Part shown: piece after piece, positions 7,879 through 14,778 of the stretch
Position numbering within the stretch: the first letter of the stretch is position 1
Layout of the letters: every line of letters starts with the position of its first letter
DNA from: Humisphaera sp.
GTDB lineage: Bacteria > Planctomycetota > Phycisphaerae > Tepidisphaerales > Tepidisphaeraceae
Direction: 5' to 3'
Assembly: GCA_025351525.1 (NCBI GenBank)
Contig: JANXVV010000209.1
Coordinates: 1-28,152 of the forward strand
DNA: 28,152 nt
Made by a program: the position numbers and the translations under genes
Notes under the pieces: generated by a model
Told to the model about the DNA's origin: nothing
What the model saw: the letters and a program-made list of their open reading frames with translations, nothing else
The model's database searches: none

Positions 7879-8718
7879 ATGTCGGGTGTAACAGCGATGG
7901 CGGCGAAGAAATTTTCACGGAGTGTCTACGCGGCCAAACTGCGCGAATGGGGAGAGATCGCCTTTGTCGATGAGGCGGCGTTTCAGCATCGGGGGAAGTG
8001 GGGGGAGTTGTTTCGGCAGCGGATCGGGGCGGGGTTTGAGAGGCGGATGATATTCGAGGTGGGTTGCTTCGACGCCGTCTACCTTTGTCGGATCGCGGCC
8101 AGGTATCCGCAGGTGGGGTTCATCGGGCTCGATTGGAAATGCAAGGCCATCTACGAAGGGGTGCAGCGTATCGCACAGAGTGGTTTGCGGAATGTCGTGC
8201 TGCTGCGGGGACGCGCGCAGGAGGTGTCGAGGATTTTTGGCGAAGGGGAGGTTGATGAGGTGTGGGTTTTTCATCCCGATCCTTGCGATCGACCGGCGGA
8301 GCTTAAAAACCGATTGATCGCCGAGCCGTTTTTGACGGAGGTTCATTCCGTGTTACGGGAGGGTGACTCGAACCTGTTTTTGAAGACCGATCATCCAAGC
8401 TACTATCAGTGGGTGCTGGGACTACTAGGGCTTCCCGAGCCTACGTCATTCCAGTTGCCGTCGCCGGGAGTTCGGTCTCGCGATTTGATGCGGCTGGAAG
8501 ACATTCCGCCTCGGAACGAGGCTGTGTTGCGACGGTTTGAGGTGGTGACGAACTCGAGCGATTTCTGGAATGATCCCGCAGCACTCGCCGCCGTCGAGGC
8601 TCGGTATTTTGCGGGGGAAGTGACTTTGTTTGAAAGCAGATTTATCCGAAAAAAGTTGCCGATCTACTTTCTGCAACTCGGCAGGCGGGCGACGCCGTTT
8701 GTCGGCGTCGGCGAATGA
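7879..8718 (+). CDS. trmB: TrmB-like tRNA (guanine-N7-)-methyltransferase, divergent
   Basis: 279 aa from the ATG at 7879, chosen because GTGAGG (7868-7873) lies 5 nt upstream; an ATG at 7897 is possible. The SAM-binding core reads IFEVGCFDAVYLCRIAARYP followed by FIGLDWK, in the style of TrmB (EIGxGxGxFL, then FIGIExR). The TrmB substrate motif, normally FPDPWPKxRHxKRR, appears as VFHPDPCDRPAELKNRL, keeping the PDP core but with many changes. TrmB makes m7G46 in the variable loop of tRNAs. The departures, and a C-terminal extension of about 60 residues, mean specificity could differ. It is convergent with, and overlaps the tail of, a broken surface-protein gene. It appears to be the only intact protein gene in the decayed region. 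Confidence 0.72.
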   Translation: MSGVTAMAAKKFSRSVYAAKLREWGEIAFVDEAAFQHRGKWGELFRQRIGAGFERRMIFEVGCFDAVYLCRIAARYPQVGFIGLDWKCKAIYEGVQRIAQSGLRNVVLLRGRAQEVSRIFGEGEVDEVWVFHPDPCDRPAELKNRLIAEPFLTEVHSVLREGDSNLFLKTDHPSYYQWVLGLLGLPEPTSFQLPSPGVRSRDLMRLEDIPPRNEAVLRRFEVVTNSSDFWNDPAALAAVEARYFAGEVTLFESRFIRKKLPIYFLQLGRRATPFVGVGE

Positions 8719-9896
8719 AGGCGGTCGCCGCGATCCCGGCAAAACCGATCATGCCCGGTTCCGGGGTGTTGGCGACCGCTCGGTCACGCCGCCTACGGTG
8801 CTGTACATCAGCGTCACATCGGACTGTACGGCGGCGGAGCATAAGCCGGTGGGTAGAATCCGGCCAAGGTCGTAGCCATCGGTGAAGTTGCCATCGAACA
8901 GGGTGCTTTCCAGTTCACCGGGGGTGGTGGTGACGAAGCTGGTAAAGGCGGTATGGCCGACATCAAATTGTTGGCCTGCGGACAGTAGATGCAGATCGTC
9001 GATGCCTGCGGTGCCGTGGGTTAGTAGGGTCACGTCACCGGTGGCCGGATCGTAGGAGATCGAGGGGACACCGTTGGCCGGCGCAGTGGAGGCGGATGGA
9101 GCGGCGAATGGGAGTATGCCTTTGTGGTTTCCTGAAAGGGTGATGGGCTGCATGTCGGCGCTATTCACTTTTCCATCAAGATTGAAGTCACCGTCAATCC
9201 AACCGTTGTTGGAGGTGCCGCAGTTGAGAATGAGACTGTTTTTGCCAAGGTCCACTTTGCCGGAACTGTTGATGAGGAGGGAAGCGAGGGCTGAGGTTGT
9301 GGACTGCGTACCTTGGCAGAGGCGCAGGGCGCTGTTATTTCCGATGACTACATTGCCCTGTGTGACCGCAGTGGCAATCAAAATTCCGAACTGCGAACCG
9401 CTCGCGTTGCCGAGCATCAGGTTGCCGTCACCCGCGAGATTGGAAAGGCTCGCGCTGCCGCTGGTGATGGTAAGGGTCCCGTGGTTGATGACGTTCTGGG
9501 CGATGCTGCCGGAAAGCAAATTGAGCGTGTCGGCGGGGTCGACGATGACGGAAGAGGAGATCTCGCTGCCGGGGGTGGTGAAGTATTGATGGACGCCGCC
9601 ACCGGCGAAGTGGATTTCGGCACCGGTCGTATTGAATGGCCTTACGGGCAGGGGGACTATGTGAAACTCGGCGCTGGAAATGAAGTCTCCGTTGATGAAG
9701 AAACGATCGCCGACTCCCGCAGTGAAGTTGTCTCCATCGCCGACCTGCCCGCAAACATGCTCACGAGCGGTGCCGTCGCTATGACCGCAGCCCAATGCCA
9801 CTTCTGCCTGCATCGGTTGCCGTATGCCGAAACCTCGGCTGAAACGTGCCTGCGATCGGTCACGAAAGTGCCGTTTCGGAGAGTGCGTGTCTTCAT
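8642..9896 (-). pseudogene. Frameshifted PEP-CTERM / dockerin-like surface protein
   Basis: Three frames must be joined to give a sensible protein. The start (ATG at 9894-9896) leads into a signal-peptide-like stretch, KWHWAAVIATAPLVSMFAG. A frameshift at about 9742-9752 then continues as VGDGDNFTAGVGDRFFINGD. The body is Ser/Thr/Gly/Asn-rich, of beta-helix (autotransporter-like) type, with repeated xGTLTITSGSASLSNLAG-like segments. It includes an EF-hand/dockerin-like WIDGDFNLDGKVNSADM near two-thirds of its length. A second frameshift near 8775-8785 opens VANTPEPGMIGFAGIAATAF followed by RRRR, a PEP-CTERM-like sorting tail. The third frame runs on to 8642, overlapping the 3' end of the convergent trmB-like gene, so the original stop may also be lost. 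Two frameshifts make a functional exported product unlikely. Confidence 0.72.
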
Positions 9897-10146
9897 GGCG
9901 GAATCCCTGTTGGTGAACCCGGACGATCAAAGCATCGCTTTCATCTTTTTCAGGTCCGGGTGACTGGAGGTGCGTCCCACTATTAGTTGGATCGCCCGCT
10001 GCAAAGCAAGAAGTGCACCAAGCGAACTCAGCGTTTTATGCAGCCTATGACATACGGAGCATTTGGATGGTGCCAGGAGTGTGCCATCTCCCTCGCAAAC
10101 GTCTCTCGTGTGTGATGCGATGGCACTACTTTCGTTTAGCTTGTGT

Positions 10147-10167
10147 AAAAAACGCGTGCCTTCGGCA
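10147..10167 (+). repeat. Second copy of the arm of the element at 1-48
   Basis: A 21-base A-run plus CGCGTGCCTTCGGCA is identical to 30-50. Here only one arm is present, without the inverted partner, so this is a partial or half copy. Confidence 0.7.
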
Positions 10168-10257
10168 AGGCGGCTCAATAACGCGCAAGCTCTGATCGCC
10201 ACCCCAGGCCGGGCGTTCGAGTCTGAGAGCATGTTCACAAGCACGGCTGGGTTTGCC

Positions 10258-10326
10258 GTAGCATGGGCCACTAGCCCATGATTTTCTTCTTCAAATATAA
10301 AAACATGGGCTGGTAGCCCATGCTAC
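10258..10326. repeat. Paired palindromic repeats (CATGGGCTNNTNGCCCATG family)
   Basis: The units 10258-10280 and 10304-10326 are reverse complements over 23 nt with two mismatches. Each unit is itself a small palindrome (CATGGGC...GCCCATG), and 23 nt of AT-rich sequence separate them. The same kind of pair recurs at 15660-15717, so this is a mobile or amplified intergenic element of REP/MITE size. Confidence 0.8.
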
Positions 10327-10409
10327 GACAGCCTCCGCTGTGTTCTTAAACACGCTCTGAAAAATAAGTTCCACCCGGCACCTTGCCTTCCCCAAGAAAT
10401 CAGTCGAAC

Positions 10410-10440
10410 AAAAAAGCCGCAACCTTCCGGTCGCGGCTTT
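10410..10440 (-). terminator. Rho-independent terminator of tRNA-Leu
   Basis: On the minus strand GCCGCGACC-GGAA-GGTTGCGGC forms a 9-bp stem (one G-U pair) with a GGAA tetraloop, extended by A-T pairs and followed by a run of six T. It begins 4 nt after the 3' end of the tRNA. Confidence 0.88.
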
Positions 10441-10444
10441 CTAA

Positions 10445-10526
10445 TGCCCAGGACAGGATTTGAACCTGCACGTGTTGCCACGCTACCACCTCAAAGTAGT
10501 GCGTCTGCCAATTCCGCCACCTGGGC
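10445..10526 (-). tRNA. tRNA-Leu (anticodon GAG)
   Basis: The 82-nt cloverleaf on the minus strand has acceptor stem GCCCAGG/CCTGGGC with discriminator A. The D arm carries TGGCGGAATTGGCAGAC. The anticodon stem CTACT/GGTAG encloses loop TTGAGGT (anticodon GAG, reading CTC and CTT). The long class II variable arm CGTG-GCAA-CACG is as expected for leucine, and the T-loop is TTCAAAT. The 3' CCA is not encoded and must be added by tRNA nucleotidyltransferase. It has its own promoter (10550-10577) and terminator (10410-10440). Confidence 0.96.
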
Positions 10527-10549
10527 TTTACCTCGAATTGTCGAACGAG

Positions 10550-10577
10550 ATTATACGCGTCGGAAAGATTCTGTCGA
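10550..10577 (-). promoter_or_regulatory. Promoter of tRNA-Leu
   Basis: On the minus strand TCGACA (10572-10577) and a perfect TATAAT (10550-10555) are separated by 16 nt. The predicted start, about 7 nt downstream near 10543, would leave a leader of about 17 nt before the mature tRNA 5' end at 10526. Confidence 0.75.
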
Positions 10578-10618
10578 GGGGTGATGATTGATCGCTTTTA
10601 TTCCACCGCTGTAATTCG

Positions 10619-11779
10619 ATGCCGAGAGATCGCAGGTGCATCACCGCTTCAATCCGGCGGCGGCGCGTCGCGGCTGAATTTCCGTCCTATCTCCAGGAAC
10701 GCGGCGAGAACGCAGCCACGCGGGAGTTGATGGCGATGCTGGCATCGGGGAGCGCGGAGGAGCGGGAGGCGGCGACCGATTGGTTGATGAACAGCGACCC
10801 CGAGGCACTCCCCGCCATTGAGGCGGCGGCAGCGGCAATGGGGGAGGGATCGGGCGGCGCGGTGGCGAAGCGCAACGTGCAAACCCTGCGTCCCCTTGGC
10901 GCGAAACGCGCAGCGCTCGAAGCCCGTCGTCGGGACGATGAAACTTGGAACCTGCGCGAGGGTCTCGAATCGTTCTAAAAATTCGGGGTGAAAGATCCGA
11001 AGTGGGATGAGCGCGCGAGAACCGCCCTGACCCATCTTTTCTCACGCACCAAATCCGACAATGAGGCGGAACTGCCATTCTCGACGCTCTCAACGTGTCA
11101 CCCGATCACAAGGATCCTCTCGTCTGGTATGTCTATGCCCGCCGATCAGAAATGAGCAAGAAGGACTTGAACCGTACCTTGGGGGCGTATTTGAACACGA
11201 CCGCCTACTTTCATGCCGGCAAATATCCGGCTTTCCGCAAATGCAACGCGTATGCGAATTATGTGCGATTCGTGGGCACGCTCGATCTGAGCAAGAGCCC
11301 TCCAGTCATACGCGATCGCGAAGCGCTATGTGCGACGGAGATGCTAGAGCCCGGGCCGGAAGCCGTCGCCGAGCCGGGCGTGAGCGGGAACTTCATTCGC
11401 GACCTGGCCGACCTGATTCTCGCGGGTGAGACGCGACTGGGAGCCGACCGCGCGAAAGTCATTGACCAAATGCTTCCACCCTTTGAAAAGGCGTTCCCGT
11501 CCGATGCGCTGACGTTTGCCGGCGCCTCGTATACACATTATGCCTGGGACGCCCGCAGGGGTTTGCCGATACCGTGACGCCCGAGGGGTGGAAGCAGTTT
11601 GCCGAGCGATTAAAAATCGCCGAAAAGCTCCTGGCCACCGCGTACGAGCGCAATCCGGCCGACACCGCCGCCGCCGTCGAGATACTGTCCATCGAACTCG
11701 GGCAGGGTCAGGGCCGGGATGTCATGGAGAAGTGGTTCAAGCGCGATCGACGCCGGTCCAACCCACTACGGCCAGGTAG
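10619..11779 (+). pseudogene. Decayed DUF4034/TPR-like protein gene
   Basis: A single protein can be followed through three frames. It runs through WNLREGLESF, an in-frame TAA (10976-10978), and KFGVKDPKWDERARTALTH. A frameshift near 11080 leads into LDALNVSPDHKDPLVWYVYAR and DLADLILAGETRLGADRA. A frameshift near 11558-11562 in a GGGG run turns YAWDAR into GFADTVTPEGWKQFAERLKI and SIELGQGQGRDVMEKWFKR. A final shift near 11745 gives IDAGPTHYGQ. The AWDAR-G-FADTVT...GW..F..RL pattern followed by LGQG...WFKRA resembles DUF4034 proteins, which are TPR-like and of unknown function. The true 5' end is unclear; 10619 is only the first in-frame ATG. The breaks exclude a full-length product. Confidence 0.62.
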
Positions 11780-12511
11780 GCGGCTGCGCGCGCCAAGCCG
11801 ATCAACGAGCGGTTCAGGTATCTATCCGAACCCACCGCCGAGCCGGACAATCGGTTCACGGTCAAAATTCATGCCCGCATGCAGATCGAGGAGAATAACC
11901 AGGTCTGGGACCAATATTATATATACCGAACGCTCGGTGGGCGGACTCTAAAAGCGCAATTCAGACTCGGCAGCCTCCCAGGCGCAAAACTACAACCCGT
12001 GCAGGCGGCAGCGGAGCGGCTGATCATGAGCGCCGCCGTCCACGGTGAAAAACCAGTTGATCCTGCGGTGCTCGAACCCGGTTTTGTGGCGGGCGTGGCC
12101 GCCGCCGAAATCTCGAAATGGGACCTCGACCCCACCGCATCGGCCGAAATTCGTCGCAAGATGATGGACAGTCCCGCCGAGGCCAAGGCAAAGGGCGGCC
12201 TCAACATGGCGCGAAATTACGTCGCCGCCAAACAGTTTGAGCAGGCAAAGGCCAAATACGCGGATGTGGTCAAGCTCTACCCCGGCACGGTATGCGCGAA
12301 CGTGGCGGCGAACGAGTTGGCTGAACTGCCAACGCCCGAAGTAGGGAAGCAATGGACGCAAAGCGTGATTGCCGGGCCTGCGAAGGGGATCAGCGGCAGA
12401 AAAGTTGGTGGAACCGCAGTGTTTCTGAGTGCCGATGCATCCGGTCCGCCGAACGGTCCGCAAAGTACTGCGAAACTTACCGACTGCGCAAATTCGCGGG
12501 TCGGCGAATAG
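11780..12511 (+). pseudogene. Remnant of a helical TPR-like protein (3' part of the decayed gene or a second gene)
   Basis: Open in one frame from after a TAG at 11777-11779, giving RAKPINERFRYLSEPTAEPD and then, from ATG 11879, a 210-aa ORF. Residues about 95-150 of that ORF (LNMARNYVAAKQFEQAKAKY then VVKLYPGTVCANVAANELAE) look like one to two tetratricopeptide repeats. The ATG at 11879 has no clear ribosome binding site and the protein-like reading starts before it, so this is probably a fragment whose upstream part was deleted or frameshifted. It may be the 3' part of the preceding DUF4034-like gene or a different gene fused by deletion. Confidence 0.5.
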
Positions 12512-12868
12512 GTTCCACCACCCTACATAGCCCCCGGCATGCCGGGGGAAACTACACACTGTCATCATTGCACATGATATTGAGGTGCGTAAGGGAAATG
12601 GCGAATTTGATTGGTCGTGTCCGAAGGTATGCGCTACTCAAACAGAGAGCCTCCACCGAGTGAAGCCGGCTGCGTTCAGTACTGCCTCATTACGATAGTG
12701 GTTGAGTTTGAAATTCACTTTTTTACCGGAACTGCTCTCCTCACTCGGGGCAGCGGCAAAGCGTCGCGCGAAGGTCGCAGCCGCAGGACCGGCAGCATCC
12801 GGGTCGGCAAAGCTAAAAGCAGCGGGTGTACTCTGACTCAACAAAAATACCGGTACCAATCGAATTGA
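12512..12868. other. Intergenic gap with a perfect palindrome
   Basis: Apart from the GC palindrome at 12531-12548, I see no convincing feature. A 73-codon minus-strand ORF (12638-12859) starts at TTG, has a short hydrophobic start and no family resemblance. A short stretch near 12697-12716, read on the minus strand, resembles the terminal motif of the element at 21997-22074 (TTCAAACT-AACCA), hinting at a degenerate repeat. Confidence 0.5.
12531..12548. terminator. 18-bp perfect GC palindrome, possible hairpin
   Basis: CCCCCGGCATGCCGGGGG is a perfect palindrome 20 nt after the end of the decayed gene. No T-run follows on either strand, so it is not a classical intrinsic terminator. It may be a transcript-end hairpin or a repeat unit. 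Confidence 0.4.
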
Positions 12869-13165
12869 TCACTGATCGATCATGCGACTGACTTCCGCAC
12901 TGCCGTCCGCGGCGACATCAACACGAACATCGTGCCGAGGAACGTCGCCCAGTTCGTAATCGAACGCAGACACATGCTGGCTGGTTATTTCTATGCTGAC
13001 CCATTTGCAGGAATTCAAAGGAATGTTATGGCGCGACGCGTATTTAGCGATCTCACGGTTGACCATATTATCGGCGTCCACGTTCATAGGCCAGAAATAA
13101 GTTGGCAATAACAAACTGGTCGCTGCCATTGCCGCGATGCAGATAAGACGCCGGCGAGACTTCAT
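12869..13165 (-). CDS. Small exported or membrane-anchored protein, unknown function (98 aa)
   Basis: From the ATG at 13163-13165 the protein starts MKSRRRLICIAAMAATSLLL, a positively charged N-region followed by a hydrophobic core, typical of a signal peptide or N-terminal anchor. The remaining ~65 residues are soluble and mixed in charge (IAKYASRHNIPLNSCKWVSI, ending VSRMIDQ). The frame stays open upstream to 13255, but I prefer the internal ATG because it puts the charged-hydrophobic start at the N-terminus. No strong ribosome binding site was seen. The family is not recognised. It is isolated between decayed genes and the divergent fasciclin gene. Confidence 0.5.
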   Translation of the reverse strand: MKSRRRLICIAAMAATSLLLPTYFWPMNVDADNMVNREIAKYASRHNIPLNSCKWVSIEITSQHVSAFDYELGDVPRHDVRVDVAADGSAEVSRMIDQ

Positions 13166-13597
13166 AGTAAGACAATGGGCTGCCATGCCTGTTACCTTGC
13201 GGCATTGAAGCAAAATTGTCTGACTCACTCGCGTCTTTCTTCCCGAAAGAATCAAAGGTGACTTCGGTCATGGGGACATCACCTTTATTGCGCCCAATAT
13301 TTTATTCGCGGGTCCAGGATGGTTTCTTTCGTCGAGGCGGACATCGCACAGCCAACTGGGACATTTCCGGGTTCCGAACCCGCCATTCGGCTTAACGTGG
13401 ACTGATCCGGTTTTCGACAAACCTCGATTTTGTTCCATTTTGTTCCATTTCCGATTGCATCCAAACTCCCTCATTTCGCGAATAGACCGGTGAGCAGCTC
13501 AATCGGGTTGTCGCGGCCGGCCAGTCGCGGCGACAGACGTAACAACGGACGACGGGACTTTCCCGTTTTTTTTTAACCTCTGGAAAAAGGATTTATC
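13166..13597. other. Intergenic region between divergent small exported protein and fasciclin genes
   Basis: No supported gene. It holds a short tandem repeat, TGTTCCATTT twice at 13431-13450 preceded by a partial third unit, and a terminator-like hairpin at 13552-13574 just before the fasciclin ribosome binding site. Short minus-strand ORFs here lack recognisable features. Confidence 0.55.
13552..13574 (+). terminator. Terminator-like hairpin in the fasciclin leader (possible attenuator)
   Basis: ACGGGA (13552-13557) pairs with TCCCGT (13561-13566) around a CTT loop and is followed by an unbroken run of nine T (13566-13574), the form of an intrinsic terminator. It ends 23 nt before the fasciclin ATG, with no + strand gene immediately upstream that needs terminating. 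It could insulate the operon from upstream transcription or act as a leader attenuator. Confidence 0.6.
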
Positions 13598-14095
13598 ATG
13601 GATTTCAAAACACTTGCTTTCGGATTGCTTGCCGCCGCACTCGCCTTGAATTCCGCACCGGTCAAGTCGGAGGAAACGATGCAGAAGGACATCGTCGACA
13701 CTGCCGTCGCCGCCGGCAGTTTCAAGACGTTGGCCGCCGCTTTGAAGGCTGCGGATCTGGTGGACACGCTGAAGAGCAAGGGCCCGTTCACGGTTCTCGC
13801 GCCGACGGATGATGCCTTCGCCAAACTCCCTGCCGGCACGGTGGAGACGCTGTTGAAGCCGGAGAACAAGGCCAAGCTGGTCAAGATTCTGACCTACCAT
13901 GTGATCCCCGCCAAGGCGATGGCCGCAGATGTGGTCAAGATGACTTCCGCCAAGACCGTCGAGGGTTCGGAGGTCAAGATCGCGGTGATGGATGGCAAGG
14001 TGAAGGTCAACGATGCGAACGTCGTGAAGACGGACATCGCCTGCAGCAACGGCGTAATCCACGTGATCGACGCCGTCATCATGCCGAAGGAATAA
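13598..14095 (+). CDS. Secreted fasciclin (FAS1) domain protein
   Basis: 165 aa. Residues 1-24 (MDFKTLAFGLLAAALALNS...) form a signal peptide. Residues about 30-165 form one FAS1 domain with the conserved H1 box GPFTVLAPTDDAFAKLP (near 62-78), the YH motif in KILTYHVIPAKA, and the C-terminal H2-type NGVIHVIDAVIMP. FAS1 proteins are extracytoplasmic adhesion or ligand-binding proteins. The ATG has an AAAAAGGA ribosome binding site at 13584-13591. The downstream ECF sigma/anti-sigma pair suggests this is a regulon member, as with fasciclin-type MPT70/MPT83 beside sigK-rskA in mycobacteria. A hairpin with a T-run precedes the ribosome binding site. Confidence 0.95.
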   Translation: MDFKTLAFGLLAAALALNSAPVKSEETMQKDIVDTAVAAGSFKTLAAALKAADLVDTLKSKGPFTVLAPTDDAFAKLPAGTVETLLKPENKAKLVKILTYHVIPAKAMAADVVKMTSAKTVEGSEVKIAVMDGKVKVNDANVVKTDIACSNGVIHVIDAVIMPKE

Positions 14096-14099
14096 AATA

Positions 14100-14112
14100 A
14101 TGTACGTTACAT
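14100..14112. promoter_or_regulatory. Short palindrome between fasciclin and sigma genes
   Basis: ATGTACGTTACAT has 5-nt inverted arms (ATGTA/TACAT) around CGT, 5 nt after the fasciclin stop. It could be an operator for the sigma gene, but short palindromes like this arise by chance. Confidence 0.2.
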
Positions 14113-14217
14113 GGGACGGGTCTGTGCCTATGATGGCCTCAACGCCGCAACCTTATGCTGATGGGTAAGGATTGAGTTGTGTTGACAAGTCTGCGGTATA
14201 CAGAAGGAACCCGTTTC

Positions 14218-14778
14218 GTGACGACGTCTATTTTGCAACGCATCGCCGCCGGTGACAACGCCGCCGTAGCCGAGTTTTTAACTCACTACGGCGGCGTTGT
14301 CTGGGCGTTGGCGAGGCGGGCCTGCCCGAACCGGGCCGATGCCGAGGATGCAGTGCAGGAAATCTTTCTGCAGGTGTGGCGGGGTGCCGCCCAATATGAT
14401 CCGGCGGTTTCATCCGAGCCTACTTTCATCGCCATGCTGGCAAGGCGGAAATTGATCGATCGCTTTCGGCGGGGCAAGAACAAGCTCGCCGCCCAATCGC
14501 TGGAAGTAGAACCGCCCGCGCCTGTTTTATCAGACTCCGACCCCGTTGAACTCGGAGAAGAGGCGGCGAGGGCGCGGGAAGCGTTGGAGCAACTGCGTCC
14601 GGAAGAAAAACAAATTTTAATTTTGTCCATCGAGCAGGGATTGACGCACAGCCAGATAGCCGAAAAGTTACAGATGGCACTGGGCACCGTTAAATCCCAT
14701 GCGCGGCGAGGATTGGTTCGACTTCGCGACCATCTAGGCGTGCCTCAGGGCACGTATCAGATGGGAGGGCGCTCATGA
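14218..14778 (+). CDS. ECF RNA polymerase sigma factor (SigK-like)
   Basis: 186 aa from the GTG at 14218, chosen because AGAAGGA (14202-14208) lies 9 nt upstream; the frame is open back to a GTG at 14179. Sigma region 2 covers AALVAEFLTHYG-like helices and ADAEDAVQEIFLQVW; region 4 covers EQGLTHSQIAEKLQMALGTV and KSHARRGLVRLRDHL, a helix-turn-helix for -35 recognition. It would direct transcription in response to an envelope or redox signal once released from its anti-sigma. Its stop overlaps the start of the anti-sigma gene (ATGA, 14775-14778), so the two are translationally coupled. A TTGACA...TATACA pair at its 5' edge has only 9 nt spacing and is not a promoter. Confidence 0.93.
   Translation: MTTSILQRIAAGDNAAVAEFLTHYGGVVWALARRACPNRADAEDAVQEIFLQVWRGAAQYDPAVSSEPTFIAMLARRKLIDRFRRGKNKLAAQSLEVEPPAPVLSDSDPVELGEEAARAREALEQLRPEEKQILILSIEQGLTHSQIAEKLQMALGTVKSHARRGLVRLRDHLGVPQGTYQMGGRS

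Larger units (their letters stand above)
9897..10444. other. Non-coding stretch with repeats, between surface-protein pseudogene and tRNA-Leu
   Basis: No protein gene is supported. A 114-codon minus-strand ORF (9927-10271) has no recognisable motif and covers two repeat elements, so I do not call it. The stretch contains the dispersed repeat at 10147-10167, the paired palindromes at 10258-10326 and the tRNA terminator at 10410-10440. Confidence 0.6.

Noticed and set aside
9927..10271. 114-codon minus-strand ORF between the surface-protein pseudogene and tRNA-Leu
   Set aside because: No recognisable motif; it overlaps two intergenic repeat elements.
10619..12511. Sequencing or assembly error as the sole cause of the frameshifts
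   Set aside because: Not excluded, but the breaks cluster in one 7-kb area and include sizeable deletions in the cas genes, which base-calling errors do not produce.
12638..12859. 73-codon minus-strand ORF with a hydrophobic start
   Set aside because: TTG start, no family resemblance and no partner gene; the coding signal is too weak to call.
13431..13450. Tandem TGTTCCATTT repeat as a binding-site array
   Set aside because: Only two full units and a partial third, with no further copies near the genes; chance duplication is as likely.
14182..14200. TTGACA and TATACA hexamers before the sigma factor gene
   Set aside because: The spacing is only 9 nt, far too short for a sigma70-type promoter.
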